A DNA stretch of 64,000 nt from Chloroflexota bacterium (GCA_016191845.1 JACPVF010000013.1:1-64000), one strand, 5' to 3'. Numbered from the stretch's first letter, positions 43,501 through 52,359 are shown. Translations and numbers: made by a program. Notes: generated by a model from the letters alone, not told the origin.

Positions 43501-44299
43501 AGGCGTTCAAGCCATACTTATCCACGCCGCCATCAAGCACGCGCAGGCGCATTTCCTTGGCAGGGCTGAAGGACTTGGGAGTATTGGTCCAGCCCGTGGC
43601 GTCAGCGGGAGCCGCGCCTGGGAACGGAGCCTGCCCCGCGAATCCTGCTGGGTGGTCGAATTGCAGGCCAAAGGAGGCCGTAAAATTGGCGTCATCCGTT
43701 GGGGAGATGTAGTTGGTCGCCACACCGCGCCCGGAGAAGAAGGAATGGAAATCCAGGGTCGGCCCGTTGATCAGGCCGTTGCGCCCCCCTGCCCACTCGA
43801 TCTGGACCACTTTCTTGCCACCGCGCTCAGCCGCCTGGGCCAGGGACTCAGCCTGCAGCACGCCAGAATCAAAGGAGCCGGTTCGATTGCCAAACGCGGC
43901 TCCATTGATGGCAAATGTATTGTTGGTGGACCCATGCACCCCCGACCAGGCGCCCGTGGAAAGGCTGTACCAGCCCGCGCCGGTGTTGGTGGGCGCCTGG
44001 GTCAGCAGACCACCGTCTGCCGCGCGCGCGCCCGAGTTGAGCAGCTTCTTCATGGCAGGCATCATGCCCTGGCCGGCGAAGGATTCCACCAGGTCCTGAC
44101 GCATGCCGTCAGAGGCGAAGAAGATGACGGAAGTTTCATCGTCACGTTCGTGCCTGTCCTGCCTTGGCCCCGTTGTAGACGAGGCAAAAGCTTCCATCGG
44201 CGCAACCAGTAAGGTCAGTGCAAGGATCGCCGAAATGAAACGGAGCAGAAACGCCCTGGGGTGTACTCTGCTCCGTTGGAGAAACGGGTCATTCTTCAT
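40544..44299 (-). CDS. Secreted phosphodiesterase fused to 5'-nucleotidase
   Basis: The 1251 residues have a signal peptide ([20 protein letters not shown]). Residues about 55-700 form a type I phosphodiesterase/nucleotide pyrophosphatase domain: [11 protein letters not shown], likely nucleophile Thr in [33 protein letters not shown]. Residues about 720-1250 form a UshA-like 5'-nucleotidase: [30 protein letters not shown], then the substrate domain [12 protein letters not shown] and [10 protein letters not shown]. Each half has all metal ligands. The first could release nucleoside monophosphates or phosphoalcohols outside the cell and the second dephosphorylate them. The eut operon lies directly downstream, but a terminator separates them. 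Confidence 0.92.
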   Translation of the reverse strand: MKNDPFLQRSRVHPRAFLLRFISAILALTLLVAPMEAFASSTTGPRQDRHERDDETSVIFFASDGMRQDLVESFAGQGMMPAMKKLLNSGARAADGGLLTQAPTNTGAGWYSLSTGAWSGVHGSTNNTFAINGAAFGNRTGSFDSGVLQAESLAQAAERGGKKVVQIEWAGGRNGLINGPTLDFHSFFSGRGVATNYISPTDDANFTASFGLQFDHPAGFAGQAPFPGAAPADATGWTNTPKSFSPAKEMRLRVLDGGVDKYGLNAYIFDSTNDKKVNYDRVWFSFSKDAGAAVAKLKRGEWADIKVTISGGALDGQTAGMLVKVEELSKDLSQVRLYHTSVSRANATWPTWTPPNGFGGSFEEFVAQRFPTSMSADFAILEAGIVSEETYVEQGLYWETSYRPIIKYVLEKYKPDLAMVGYPTTDEFQHQFLGLITPTLPNGAPNPAYDDVQVNGTPDGRVAQRTSFIQRAYKGADSTLALVQSLMDGDTTTFVASDHGFAPQFLAIDASKVLVDLGLLSKPQTSNCRPATGETIGKAKACWAGGTVQIYLNLAGRDPADGGFTQIPANQEDATVEMIRNAFLALSDPNDWTNDGQPEGWMMIDRAYSRAEARYIPNGPDSTADMAHPTRTGDLVVFAYPPYQFDAATPGTLVARSAFFGQHGYVPDVQNLAANVNVRATFIAGGDNIKRNKSVTGLRTIDLAPTIAYLLGVPEPQHSQGVVRLDLFKDSNKTTLIPVIGLTDFHGQLEQTSYTLDGRNISVGGASQLATMFDQEAAQFNSPSFLFASGDNVGASPANSGLLEDRPAIDVENAWGLHATSYGNHEFDYGIARLQQHQARANFPFLGANIVDELTMQNPDWVQGMHVFDYNGWKVGVIGIELETTPELVSAGATAGLKFLPAIETIQAESEKLSEQDVNIQIVLIHEGSAVGSNAVDGTPAVPWDGPIITIAQSIQNTSVDVILAGHTHRISNMMVGDILVAEGLNAGGSYSVVQMVVNTREGDVEWAGASTRVAKNIGVPKRADVQAIVDDANAQTAILRNQVIGTQAFDIKRAPTRLFESAMGNMVADAMRLKYPGVDAAYTNSGGLRADLLCAPPSAGEQNCEITWGEMFAVLPFGNRTVIETLTGAQLEQAFLNGFSPKCNPAIATGRFPQISGLVVTFTCNGTTPVVTGMWKAPDGVGGTLTPIGPSDTIRIVTNDFMFTGGDGYTIFTQGTNVLQPGDDLLQIAIDYVAANSPVAPVVDGRITGP

Positions 44300-44481
44300 G
44301 CTAATGCTCCTTACCCATAAGAATCTTCATGTCTGCCAGCATGGGCGAATGCGCAGCCACGCGACGGTAAATAGGGTGGAAAAGAAAGACGCCCATTGTC
44401 ACCTTTCAAGAGGATATAAATTCGGACTATTTAGATTTTATTCATACTATTACCAAAAGTCAACTGGTACTTTGGGATGGG

Positions 44482-44487
44482 TATAAT
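44482..44487 (+). promoter_or_regulatory. TATAAT box 6 nt before the FAD oxidoreductase ATG (leaderless)
   Basis: The consensus -10 leaves only CGCCCC before ATG 44494, so the transcript should begin at the start codon. Confidence 0.72.
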
Positions 44488-44493
44488 CGCCCC

Positions 44494-45702
44494 ATGTCCA
44501 ACACATTCGACGTCATCATCATCGGCGGCGGCGTGCACGGCGCCAGCCTGGCCTTCCATCTGGCGGAGCGCGGGGTCAAGCCCGTCGTCCTCGAAAAACG
44601 TTTCATCGCAGCAGGTGCCACGGGCCGTTCGAGCGGACTGGTGCGGATGCACTACGACCTGCTGGTCGAGTCACAACTGGCCTGGGTCTCATTTGGATAT
44701 TTTCGCGACTGGGAGGATCGTGTCGGCCGCCCTTCGACTGGCCTCCGCCCTGAGCGTAATCGAAGGGCGGAGTGTGGATTCACCAAAACGGGATTCTTGC
44801 AACTCGTCCGCCCCGAGCAGACTCCCGCGCTACAGGCCAACGTCGCCGCCCAGCGTGGACTCGGCATCGCCACCGAAGTGGTTTCCGTGGACGAGGTGCG
44901 TCGTCTCGCCCCAGGCTTTTTCCTCGATGACGTCGAAGCGGCGGCCTATGAGCCCGAGTCGGGCTATGCCGACCCCACCTCTACAGCCAATTCCTTGATG
45001 AACGCCGCCAAGGCGCATGGCGCGGTCTTCATGCAAAATTGCGCCGTGACCACCATCCACACCACGGGCGGAAAGGTCACAGGCGTCAGCACCACGCAGG
45101 GAGAATTCTCCGCGCCGATCGTGGTCAATGCCGCAGGCGCCTGGGCCAAAGGGATTTGCGACCTGGCAGACGTCGACCTGCCGCTCAGCACCTGGCGGCA
45201 CGACACCATGCTGGTCAAACGTCCGCCCGCGCTGCGCGACCCGCACCTGACCGTGATCGACTTCCCCAAGCTGATGTACTTCCGCCCCGATGTCGCTGAC
45301 CTGACCCTGGTCGGCCTGGAGGACGGCAACCCGCTCGGCCAGTCCGCGGATGGCGACGCCGACCATGCCAGCCCTGGCTTCGTGGAAGCGGCCATCGAAC
45401 GCATCTGCGAACGCATTCCACAAATGGAATCCGCCCACTTCCACAGCGCGCACAGCGGCTACGACGCCATCACCCCCGACCAGCATCCCGCCCTTGGCCC
45501 CATCGGCCCCGACGGCTTCTGGCTGGACACAGGCTTCAGTGGCACAGGCTTCAAGATCTCGCCCGCTGTGGGACTGTGCATGTCCGAGTGGATTTTGGAT
45601 GGGAAACCGTCTACAATGGATATTTCGCTTTTCACCCCCACGCGCTTTGCCGAAGGACGACATATCGTCGGTGAGAATCCGTACGATAGTATTTGGACGT
45701 AA
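44494..45702 (+). CDS. FAD-dependent D-amino-acid/sarcosine oxidase-type oxidoreductase
   Basis: This 402-residue DAAO-superfamily enzyme has the FAD dinucleotide motif VIIIGGGVHGASLAFHLAER with Glu nearby (VVLEKRF), VVNAAGAWAKGI, and the C-terminal GPDGFWLDTGFSGTGFKISP that binds the flavin. It likely oxidises a secondary or primary amine. Residues about 79-92 (RPSTGLRPERNRRA region) are encoded by an in-frame palindrome of the family B repeat (44727-44770) and look like an insertion in a surface segment. The rest of the fold is intact. Monocistronic; leaderless start. Confidence 0.9.
   Translation: MSNTFDVIIIGGGVHGASLAFHLAERGVKPVVLEKRFIAAGATGRSSGLVRMHYDLLVESQLAWVSFGYFRDWEDRVGRPSTGLRPERNRRAECGFTKTGFLQLVRPEQTPALQANVAAQRGLGIATEVVSVDEVRRLAPGFFLDDVEAAAYEPESGYADPTSTANSLMNAAKAHGAVFMQNCAVTTIHTTGGKVTGVSTTQGEFSAPIVVNAAGAWAKGICDLADVDLPLSTWRHDTMLVKRPPALRDPHLTVIDFPKLMYFRPDVADLTLVGLEDGNPLGQSADGDADHASPGFVEAAIERICERIPQMESAHFHSAHSGYDAITPDQHPALGPIGPDGFWLDTGFSGTGFKISPAVGLCMSEWILDGKPSTMDISLFTPTRFAEGRHIVGENPYDSIWT
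44727..44770. repeat. Family B palindrome inside a coding sequence
   Basis: CCGCCCTTCGA (44727-44737) and TCGAAGGGCGG (44760-44770) are perfect arms; the centre GGCCTCCGCCCTGAGCGTAA matches intergenic family B copies. The frame stays open through it. Confidence 0.85.
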
Positions 45703-45747
45703 TGGCGTGGCAATACCATATTATGCTATTTTTAATAAGCAGGGAAT

Positions 45748-46242
45748 ATGCGACACAACAAAAAGAAAGTGATAACTTACTTAATATTGTTTGCAATATT
45801 TATGTTGACGGTTTGTGTCTACGGTCTTCCGTTTTTTATTGAAATTTACAATGATATAAAAGCATACGAAACCAGAGCTTCTTATCGGGATAATTACAAA
45901 TTACACACTACGCCGCTGGCACAAGACACGATCCTGGATATATGCACAAAACTCAAAATCTCGAACAAAAGTAAAAGTTGTGTAGCTGGTGCTACTGTGT
46001 ATGCTCCCGAGTTATTCGACGAAATCAAAGAGTATTTCAAGGGCCTTCCAAAACAAAATAAAACTTTTGATACAGTCCGTGAATATTTGGGGAACTATCT
46101 AGTCGAATGTGAAAAGCCAGACCCCGATGGATACTACAGATGTAAATACGATCTTCGCGGAGATAAGATGTATCCAATATTTTTCTTGTTTGATAAAAAT
46201 AATTCCTATTATGAAATAATTGCAAACATCGGCGGTTCTTAA
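45748..46242 (+). CDS. AT-rich membrane-anchored protein of unknown function
   Basis: The 164 residues start MRHNKKKVITYLILFAIFML, a positive N-terminus and one membrane helix (to about residue 30), then a Lys/Tyr/Asn-rich extracytoplasmic domain with cysteines near SKSCVAG, LVECEKPDPDGYYRCKYD. The domain layout is pilin- or lipoprotein-like, but I recognise no family. Base and codon use (AAA, AAT, TAT) differ sharply from the GC-rich neighbours, a sign of recent transfer. It has weak GGGAAT upstream and ends exactly where the convergent nadE ends. Confidence 0.7.
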   Translation: MRHNKKKVITYLILFAIFMLTVCVYGLPFFIEIYNDIKAYETRASYRDNYKLHTTPLAQDTILDICTKLKISNKSKSCVAGATVYAPELFDEIKEYFKGLPKQNKTFDTVREYLGNYLVECEKPDPDGYYRCKYDLRGDKMYPIFFLFDKNNSYYEIIANIGGS

Positions 46243-47805
46243 TTATTTCCTCGTGATCGGCATCATCCGCCCCGAACCAAAAGCCTTCTTGCTGACCTTC
46301 AATACCACGCCCATCTGTCCGCGCTTGTGCTCACTGCCGCGCATGGCCGCGTTGCTCTCATTGGCTAGTACCATTTCCTCCAGCGCAGGCGCGAGCGTCT
46401 CATAATCGAACGGATCGACCTGCTCAGGTCTCAGTTCAGCGGAAGGTTTCCGTTCGATTGCAAACGTGGGAATGGGCGCTACCCTCCATTTTCCACTTTC
46501 CACCCCCCACTCATTGATCCATCTCGCCAACTCATACACCTCAGGCTTCGTCACATCCCCCAACGGACTGATCGCGCCTGCCATGTCGCCGTACAGCGTG
46601 GAATAACCCAGCGTCAGTTCGGTCTTGTTGCTGGTATTGACCAGGAATCCACCGCGCTGGTTCACGTAGCTCATCAGGATCATCATCCGCAGCCGCGCCT
46701 GAAGGTTCTCTCCGCCCACACCTTCGGCCCGCGCCCCAAGTGTGGATTCCGCTGCCTGGTGCAGCGGCTCCAACTCTACGACCTCGAAGCTGATCCCCAG
46801 CCTGGATGCCAGCTCCCGCGCCGCTTCGGTCGAGCGCGGATCCGTGTAGCGCGACGGAATAGCCACACCCGTGACATTCTCCGCACACAGCGCCTCTGTC
46901 GCAATGATCGCTGCTACCGACGAGTCGATTCCGCCTGAAAGACCGAGGAAGGCATGTTGCATTCCGTTCTTGCGAGCAAAGTCGCGCAAGCCAAGGACCA
47001 GCGCATGAAAGATGTCCTCTGCGGTTTCGCGTTCCGCTTTCCATTCACCGCATTCCAGATTCCAATCGAATACTTGGACCTGTTCCTCGAAGCGCTTCAA
47101 TTTTCCACGCCCTAAAACAAAGCTTCCGCCATCGAAGACCAGTTCGTCGTTTCCGCCCACCAGATCGACAAAAGCAATCGGCAGTCCCTGATGGGAGGCG
47201 TGATACACCCGATCTTGCAGGCTGCCTTTGTGGAACGGCGCAGCGGACATGCACACCAGCGCGTCCGCGCCCTGGGCCTTCAACTCCGCGCCCGGGTGGA
47301 CGGGATATTCCTCGTCCCACATGTCCTCGCAGATCAACACGCCGATTTTTTTGCCCGCGATCTCGAGTGGTGGCAGGGTCTTTTCGCCAGGGACGAACCA
47401 GCGTGATTCATAGAACACATCGTAGACAGGCAACAATTGTTTGATCTGCGCGATCTGCATCTCTCCATCGCGGATCAAATACGCAATATTATGCAAAGCA
47501 GGATGCAGGAACAATTTCTTCCCCGATGGCGCAAATGACCCAACCAGCATGGGTGGCAGCCCTTTGGACTGTTGCGCCAGGTCTTCAGTCGCTGCAACAA
47601 CTGCTTCTACAAAGGAAACATCATACAGGATGTCTCGCGGCGGATATCCAGGCACGACCAGTTCAGGGAAGACGATTAGGTCGGCGTCATGCACTTTGCG
47701 CGCTGCATCCAGAATGCGCGCAAGGTTTCCTGTCAGGTCGCCGACAGTGGTGTTGATTTGAGCCAGTGCGATGTGCAGGGGCACGGCGGGACGGTCCTTT
47801 GACAT
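46243..47805 (-). CDS. nadE: Glutamine-dependent NAD+ synthetase
   Basis: This 520-residue two-domain enzyme makes NAD+ from nicotinate adenine dinucleotide, ATP and glutamine. The N-terminal nitrilase-like glutaminase (1-270) has DLIVFPELVVPGYPPRDILY, the Lys region near KQLLPVYDVF and LICEDMWDE with catalytic Cys. The synthetase domain has the PP-loop FLGLSGGIDSSVAA, GVAIPSRYTDPRST and NKTELTLGYSTLYGDMAGAI. The ATG at 47805 is preferred since GGAG lies upstream; another in-frame ATG is at 47817. Last gene of a nadM-VWA-PK-like-nadE group. Confidence 0.95.
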   Translation of the reverse strand: MSKDRPAVPLHIALAQINTTVGDLTGNLARILDAARKVHDADLIVFPELVVPGYPPRDILYDVSFVEAVVAATEDLAQQSKGLPPMLVGSFAPSGKKLFLHPALHNIAYLIRDGEMQIAQIKQLLPVYDVFYESRWFVPGEKTLPPLEIAGKKIGVLICEDMWDEEYPVHPGAELKAQGADALVCMSAAPFHKGSLQDRVYHASHQGLPIAFVDLVGGNDELVFDGGSFVLGRGKLKRFEEQVQVFDWNLECGEWKAERETAEDIFHALVLGLRDFARKNGMQHAFLGLSGGIDSSVAAIIATEALCAENVTGVAIPSRYTDPRSTEAARELASRLGISFEVVELEPLHQAAESTLGARAEGVGGENLQARLRMMILMSYVNQRGGFLVNTSNKTELTLGYSTLYGDMAGAISPLGDVTKPEVYELARWINEWGVESGKWRVAPIPTFAIERKPSAELRPEQVDPFDYETLAPALEEMVLANESNAAMRGSEHKRGQMGVVLKVSKKAFGSGRMMPITRK

Positions 47806-47830
47806 TGCGGTCTCCATGACAGCCGTGCCC

Positions 47831-48730
47831 CTACTCCATTTCCTGCGCGATGGCTTCCAGCAGATTCAAGGCCGCGATGACCGAGTCACGTTTCATGCAG
47901 ACCTGGTCGCCGAGCAGGAAGGTGCGGTAGCCGAGTTCCAGCAGGTAGGCCGCGTCGGTGATGTCGGCGCTGACAGGGACAGGTTGCCATGTTAAGCTTT
48001 CAAAGAGACGACTGGCAAGTATGGTATCTTTGTTGTCTTTAATGGCTACGCGAATTGTAGAAATAATCTTGTGAGGATGGAGGACTTCGACGTAAAGATC
48101 GCCACGCGCGACCATCAACTGTCCAAATTGATTGCCATAGCGTTTAGCAAACTCCAGCCCTCGCTGGGTCTCGATCTTGAGCACCACCTCTGCCCCAGGC
48201 AGCAGGTCACGCACTTCCTGCGCATCTTCAGGTGATTCGGCGTAGGAAAGCATCACTTTGGTCAAACCAAGGTCCTTCATCGCCGCCAGATAGGTCTTGT
48301 CGGTCTCGGTCAGCGTGCCTTCGATCTGTAGCGACGGGTCGATGATGTTAACCGACTCGCCAGGCCCGACCATGCGACGTGGACCATCCTCCATGATCAG
48401 GCGGTCACCATCCACGGCGGCCACACGGGCACGCTCGTTACCGTCCGAGAAGTAGGCATCCACTGGCGTGTTAACTTTGATCTTGTGGCTGAGCTTGATC
48501 TCGGTAAAGGGTGGAATGGCGGGAGTGACTACGCGCAGCTGACGTCCTTTGAGATCTACCCAGAGCGGCTGACCCAGCTTCGAGAGGCGGGCCAGCACTT
48601 CGCGCGGAGTCTCTTTCAGCGGCATGACCGTGTTCAAACGGAATCCGCTCACGAGGCGGTGGCGGGCCACTTCCTCCAGAAAAGTCGCATAGGGCGGGAC
48701 GGTGACGATGGCGTCAACAGGGATAGGCAC
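47831..48730 (-). CDS. Pyruvate-kinase-like barrel protein in a NAD biosynthesis group
   Basis: The 299 residues keep the pyruvate kinase order: FRLNTVMP, WVDLKGRQLRV (for LDTKGPEIR), VVLKIETQRGLEF with the catalytic-type Lys-Ile-Glu, LMVARGDLYVEV (for VARGDLGVE), and ILASRLFESL (for ATQMLESM). The C-terminal regulatory domain is absent. Several substrate residues differ, so genuine pyruvate kinase activity is doubtful; a related phospho-enol or oxaloacetate reaction or a scaffold role is possible. Starts at GTG 48730 behind GAGGA. Lies 25 bp upstream of nadE. Confidence 0.75.
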   Translation of the reverse strand: MPIPVDAIVTVPPYATFLEEVARHRLVSGFRLNTVMPLKETPREVLARLSKLGQPLWVDLKGRQLRVVTPAIPPFTEIKLSHKIKVNTPVDAYFSDGNERARVAAVDGDRLIMEDGPRRMVGPGESVNIIDPSLQIEGTLTETDKTYLAAMKDLGLTKVMLSYAESPEDAQEVRDLLPGAEVVLKIETQRGLEFAKRYGNQFGQLMVARGDLYVEVLHPHKIISTIRVAIKDNKDTILASRLFESLTWQPVPVSADITDAAYLLELGYRTFLLGDQVCMKRDSVIAALNLLEAIAQEME

Positions 48731-48775
48731 GGCAAGTCCTCGATTAGCTAGTGGCGTGAATGTCGCGCCGCGCTC

Positions 48776-49738
48776 TTACAATTTCAGGGTCGTGCCGCAA
48801 AAGCCGCACTTGAACATGCCGCCTGCGGAGACGGGGATGGGCGCGCCACAACGCGGACAAATCATCTCGATTGGCTTGCTGATTTGCTCCACCTTCTTCT
48901 CGTCTTGACGGGCACGCATGTTCTCCTGGAAGTCGCCGAAGTAGCCCCACGAGCGGGCGATCATGCCCATGGCGTAGTCGACGGCGCGCTGCTCATCCTC
49001 GATGTGGAAGATCTTCTGCTCACCGATGGCCTTACCCCATTGCACATCCACCTGGTCGCCGCGCTTGCCCGTCGGGCGACGCATGAACCAGGTATTCCAC
49101 TTCTGCGAGAGTTGTTGCCAGGTCTTGATCGCATCGATGTCGCCATTGACGCGATCCCCGAGGTAATGCTCGATCTGTCCACGCGCGATGACGGGATGCA
49201 TGGTCACGTCACCGAAGACGATCAGGAAGGGCGGCTCTTCGGCATTAGGGACCTGCACATGGGTATTGACCCAATGTGCAAACAGGCCGTAGCTTTCAGG
49301 CGCGTCGCCGCCACCGCCTTCGCCGTAGAGGGAGCCGAGCAACTGCTCCAGATCGAAACCACTGGCGAAGGTCGTGACCTGCAGCGGCCAGCGGTCCACG
49401 CCCGCGTCGCCGATGGCAGCGAAACAGATCTCCACGTCGGGACGATATTGCGAGAGCGTGTTGTACAGCAGCGGCAGACGGTCGAAGATCTCGAACGGCC
49501 AGCGCGCCATGGAACCCGTCACGTCGATGGCGACAATGATCGGGTTCTTCGACTCGCTGCGAATGATCTTCTTCGGGTCAATGATCTTCTCGTTCGGGCC
49601 GCTTTTGCCCTGATAGGTGCGCGGGCCTGCCGCTTTGGCACGCTCAGCCGAGTCGACGCGGGCGGGCGCCGCGGCGGGCGCATACGCATACTTGCCCGAG
49701 CCGTACCACTTGCTGGTATCTTCATCCCATGAATACAT
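48776..49738 (-). CDS. VWA-domain protein with C-terminal zinc ribbon
   Basis: The 320 residues contain a von Willebrand A fold with an N-terminal MIDAS half-motif VAIDVTGSMARWPFEIFDRL, ICFAAIGDAGVDRWPLQVT, and ESYGLFAHWV, then a C-terminal ribbon with CPRCGAP and CGFCGTT. The N-terminal 60 residues are Ala/Lys-rich linker. A cytosolic metal-ion adhesion or assembly factor is likely. AGGAGG is 5 nt before ATG. It falls between a nadM-like gene and the pyruvate-kinase-like gene; its link to NAD metabolism is only by position. Confidence 0.88.
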   Translation of the reverse strand: MYSWDEDTSKWYGSGKYAYAPAAAPARVDSAERAKAAGPRTYQGKSGPNEKIIDPKKIIRSESKNPIIVAIDVTGSMARWPFEIFDRLPLLYNTLSQYRPDVEICFAAIGDAGVDRWPLQVTTFASGFDLEQLLGSLYGEGGGGDAPESYGLFAHWVNTHVQVPNAEEPPFLIVFGDVTMHPVIARGQIEHYLGDRVNGDIDAIKTWQQLSQKWNTWFMRRPTGKRGDQVDVQWGKAIGEQKIFHIEDEQRAVDYAMGMIARSWGYFGDFQENMRARQDEKKVEQISKPIEMICPRCGAPIPVSAGGMFKCGFCGTTLKL

Positions 49739-49774
49739 GATGCCTCCTAAAATTTGTGCAAGAGCTATCTCGCA

Positions 49775-50326
49775 TTAAGAAATCACCGTTGCCATTGCCA
49801 ACGTTTCAAGACCGAACTCTTTGCGGAAGCGGACGTCCAACCCGTTCGACTGGATGTATTCCGCCACCTGCTCTGGGACCCAGGCCTGCCACCGTTCCCC
49901 ACGCGCCATCGCCGCCCGAACCATGCTCCCGTCGACACGCACCCGCTCATTTAACGGGACCAGCTCGACGGGTCGGCACAGCGGATAATCGTCCTTGAGC
50001 AGGTTCGCCACGTAGGGATTATCCGTCACAAACAGATCAAGCGGACCGAGCAGGTCGAGCAGCATCAGCCGCCAGCGCGGACCATCATCCAGGTCAGGGA
50101 CAGGGATGATGGTCACATTGTCATGCCCATCGAGGACGAGGCGCAGCATGTCTTCAGCTTCGGTCAGGGTAAAGGGGTTGCGGGCGTTGTAACGGTTGGA
50201 CGACCCGATGCCGATCAGCACCTCATGCGCGTTGGCGGTCAGCGCGCGCAAGGCGGCCGCCTGTCCGTTATGGACGGGACGCCAGCGGGCCACCATGCCA
50301 ATGCGCGCGAATTGAGGTTCGGGCAT
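49775..50326 (-). CDS. nadM: NadM-type nucleotidyltransferase (probable NMN/NaMN adenylyltransferase)
   Basis: The 183 residues have the nucleotidyltransferase signature MVARWRPVHNGQAAALRAL (HxGH variant His-Asn-Gly-Gln), IGIGSSNRYNARNPFTLTEA, and VDGSMVRAAMARGERW (the ISxTxxR equivalent). This matches archaeal-type NMNAT, which joins ATP to nicotinamide or nicotinate mononucleotide. The final His of HxGH is Gln here, a change from the classic motif. The transcript appears leaderless (TATAAT at 50338-50333, 6 nt before ATG). It is the first gene of the group ending with nadE. Confidence 0.82.
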   Translation of the reverse strand: MPEPQFARIGMVARWRPVHNGQAAALRALTANAHEVLIGIGSSNRYNARNPFTLTEAEDMLRLVLDGHDNVTIIPVPDLDDGPRWRLMLLDLLGPLDLFVTDNPYVANLLKDDYPLCRPVELVPLNERVRVDGSMVRAAMARGERWQAWVPEQVAEYIQSNGLDVRFRKEFGLETLAMATVIS

Positions 50327-50332
50327 GCGCCG

Positions 50333-50338
50333 ATTATA
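50333..50338 (-). promoter_or_regulatory. TATAAT box 6 nt before the nadM-like ATG (leaderless)
   Basis: The minus-strand consensus -10 is directly ahead of ATG 50326. Confidence 0.72.
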
Positions 50339-50407
50339 CAGGGAAATGAAAATGAAAAGGCCGAACGATGGTCCTATCGTTCGGTTTGTATCGTAAAAAT
50401 ATGGATT

Positions 50408-51178
50408 TCAGGAGTGGATGCGGCTGATGGTCTGATGCTGTGGGGTTTTGCCGCGGCGTTTTTGCTGTGCCAGTTTACGAGCCTGTGCCTTCTCTTCCAC
50501 CTTGCGCGCCCAGAGGAGATACAACCAATAGGTGCACAGGAAGATGATGGAAAGGAACGTCACCAGGTACATGAAGCCTACAGCCATGAGCGGAGAGTCG
50601 GTGCCCGAGAACAGGCCATGTAGGGTTGCACCGAGGTAGGCAGCCAGACTCAAATAGTGAATAGTGCGGAAGGTTTTCTGCGAGATGCGCGAGCGCATAT
50701 AGAAGGTGACCGTCACCAGCAGGGATAGGTAGAAGGTGATGACGCCAATTCCCACCCAGAATGGGCGGTAGGCTGAGAGGAATGGGATCAGTACTTGCAA
50801 GAGCGAGAACGGCTGGAATTTGTCGAGCAGAAGTACCACGACATGCAGGGTCACAAAACCCAGGCCAAGCAGGGAGAGGTGCTCGTGAAAGTCAAAGGTG
50901 AACAGGCGCTCCAGCCACGGATCGAAGATCTTGCTGCTGACAGCCAGTCCCCACAGGGTGGAGAGCCAGATCATCAGGTAACCAAGCAAGCCCGCCGCGC
51001 GGGTGACGTACCACCAGGTCTGCACGCTGTCGAGCGCGAAGAGCGCGCGAATGCTGCCCAACTGAACGTAGGACAAGCCAAAGGTCAGCGCGGCAAGGAC
51101 AACGGCCAGGATCAATACAGTGGTCAGCGCTTGCGGCATGGGTTTCTTGACTGCGGGTCGAACAACAGACTCAGGCAT
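50408..51178 (-). CDS. Ferric-reductase-like transmembrane heme protein
   Basis: The 256 residues have about six membrane helices and two His pairs on neighbouring helices: FDFHEHLSLLGLGFVTLHVV and FRTIHYLSLAAYLGATLHGL, the pattern of the ferric-reductase/MsrQ transmembrane domain binding two b hemes. There is no C-terminal flavin or NAD domain. ATG 51178 overlaps the apbE stop by 8 bp. It probably passes electrons across the membrane to or from a flavinylated partner made by the coupled ApbE. Confidence 0.87.
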   Translation of the reverse strand: MPESVVRPAVKKPMPQALTTVLILAVVLAALTFGLSYVQLGSIRALFALDSVQTWWYVTRAAGLLGYLMIWLSTLWGLAVSSKIFDPWLERLFTFDFHEHLSLLGLGFVTLHVVVLLLDKFQPFSLLQVLIPFLSAYRPFWVGIGVITFYLSLLVTVTFYMRSRISQKTFRTIHYLSLAAYLGATLHGLFSGTDSPLMAVGFMYLVTFLSIIFLCTYWLYLLWARKVEEKAQARKLAQQKRRGKTPQHQTISRIHS

Positions 51179-52094
51179 AGACAGGTTCCTTATGATGGGC
51201 AGAATTCCAGAGCTGCCCATCGGCGTCCACGGCCAGGAATTTGATGGCGGTATTTTCACGGGTCAGGCGGTCGGCAGCACGCGGACCGCCGATCAGGAGG
51301 GCCTTGGCAAAGGCTTCGGCCAGGGCGGCGTGTGGAGCGAGAATGGTGACGCTCAACCAGGGCGTCTGGGCGGGTTGGCCGCTGCGCGGGTCGATCAGAT
51401 GATGGCGGAGTTGGTCGCCCTGCCGCCAGGTGCGCTTGGCGACCGAGGAGGTCACCACCGCGCCCTGGTCGATCCACAGGGTGATCAGGTCCTTCGTCGG
51501 ATCGCGCGGATCTTCGAGGGCCACGTCCCAGCCCGCCTGTCCCTGCGGGTGACCGACCATGAACATGTCACCACCTGCACTGATAGCACAAGCCGTGGAA
51601 TACTCAGAGAGAACTTCGGCCGCGTGTTCAGCGATCCAGCCCTTGGCGATGCCGCCCAGGTCGATCAGCATTCCCTGCGGGAGGAAGACGCGGCTACGGG
51701 CGCGGTCGAGGCGGAGGGAGTCGAAGGCGGGAGCGCGGCCCGGGGAACGGTCAGCGGGTGCGGGGTCCGCGCCATCAACGCGAAGTTCATCCATGCTGCG
51801 GGTATAGCCTGCCCGCTGCAAGTCAGGCAGGATGGACGGGTCGAACAATCCGCCTGTGGCGCGGTAGTATGTCAACGAAAGGTCGAGCACCTCGAACAGG
51901 TCGGGCGAGACGGAAGTCCACTGCCCTGCCGAGCGGTTGAGGTGAGACAGTTCGCTTGTCTCGCGGAAGCGGCTGAAGCGTTCTTCCGCAGCTTCGATGA
52001 AAGAGCGCGCCGCCTCGAACCCAGCCGCTGCGCCCTGCCCCTCCGCGCCCATCAGGATGGCGGAGTTCATGGCGCGGAATTCGTAGTAGTCCAT
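51171..52094 (-). CDS. apbE: ApbE family FAD:protein FMN transferase
   Basis: The 307 residues attach FMN to Ser/Thr of extracytoplasmic redox proteins. Motifs include IDLGGIAKGWIAEHAAEVL, AISAGGDMFMVGHPQGQAGW, and VTSSVAKRTWRQGDQLRHHL leading to the Mg site LIDPRSGQPAQT. No clear signal peptide: MDYYEFRAMNSAILMGAEG; the longer frame upstream overlaps another gene. No FMN-binding acceptor domain is recognised in the operon. Confidence 0.94.
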   Translation of the reverse strand: MDYYEFRAMNSAILMGAEGQGAAAGFEAARSFIEAAEERFSRFRETSELSHLNRSAGQWTSVSPDLFEVLDLSLTYYRATGGLFDPSILPDLQRAGYTRSMDELRVDGADPAPADRSPGRAPAFDSLRLDRARSRVFLPQGMLIDLGGIAKGWIAEHAAEVLSEYSTACAISAGGDMFMVGHPQGQAGWDVALEDPRDPTKDLITLWIDQGAVVTSSVAKRTWRQGDQLRHHLIDPRSGQPAQTPWLSVTILAPHAALAEAFAKALLIGGPRAADRLTRENTAIKFLAVDADGQLWNSAHHKEPVYA

Positions 52095-52095
52095 C

Positions 52096-52347
52096 TTAAG
52101 AACCTGCCGTGCGGAAACGTGGTGCGAAAGCACGCACGGTCCTTGTGATGCGCGGTCCGCCCAGGCCATCGCTGCCGCCGATCAGATCGGAGAATTGCGG
52201 CACAGGGTCGAGGCCGAGTGTGGCGCGGCTGGGGTCCATGTAAGGCTGGGGCTTGGGAGAATGCGCCAGCACGGCCCAACCCGTCAGAAAACCGAACAGG
52301 CTGATGATGGTGATCCAGAAACGCAGGGCGGATTTGAAGAATTTCAT
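52096..52347 (-). CDS. Small single-span membrane protein in the apbE operon
   Basis: The 83 residues begin MKFFKSALRFWITIISLFGF, a positively charged start and one helix ending near AVLAHS, then a Pro/Gly-rich periplasmic tail (PYMDPSRATLGLDPVPQFSD, IGGSDGLGGPRITRT). The tail has no FMN-attachment Ser/Thr-Gly-Ala-Thr motif. It ends 1 bp before apbE and is probably part of the membrane redox complex. Confidence 0.75.
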   Translation of the reverse strand: MKFFKSALRFWITIISLFGFLTGWAVLAHSPKPQPYMDPSRATLGLDPVPQFSDLIGGSDGLGGPRITRTVRAFAPRFRTAGS

Positions 52348-52359
52348 GGCGGGACCTCG

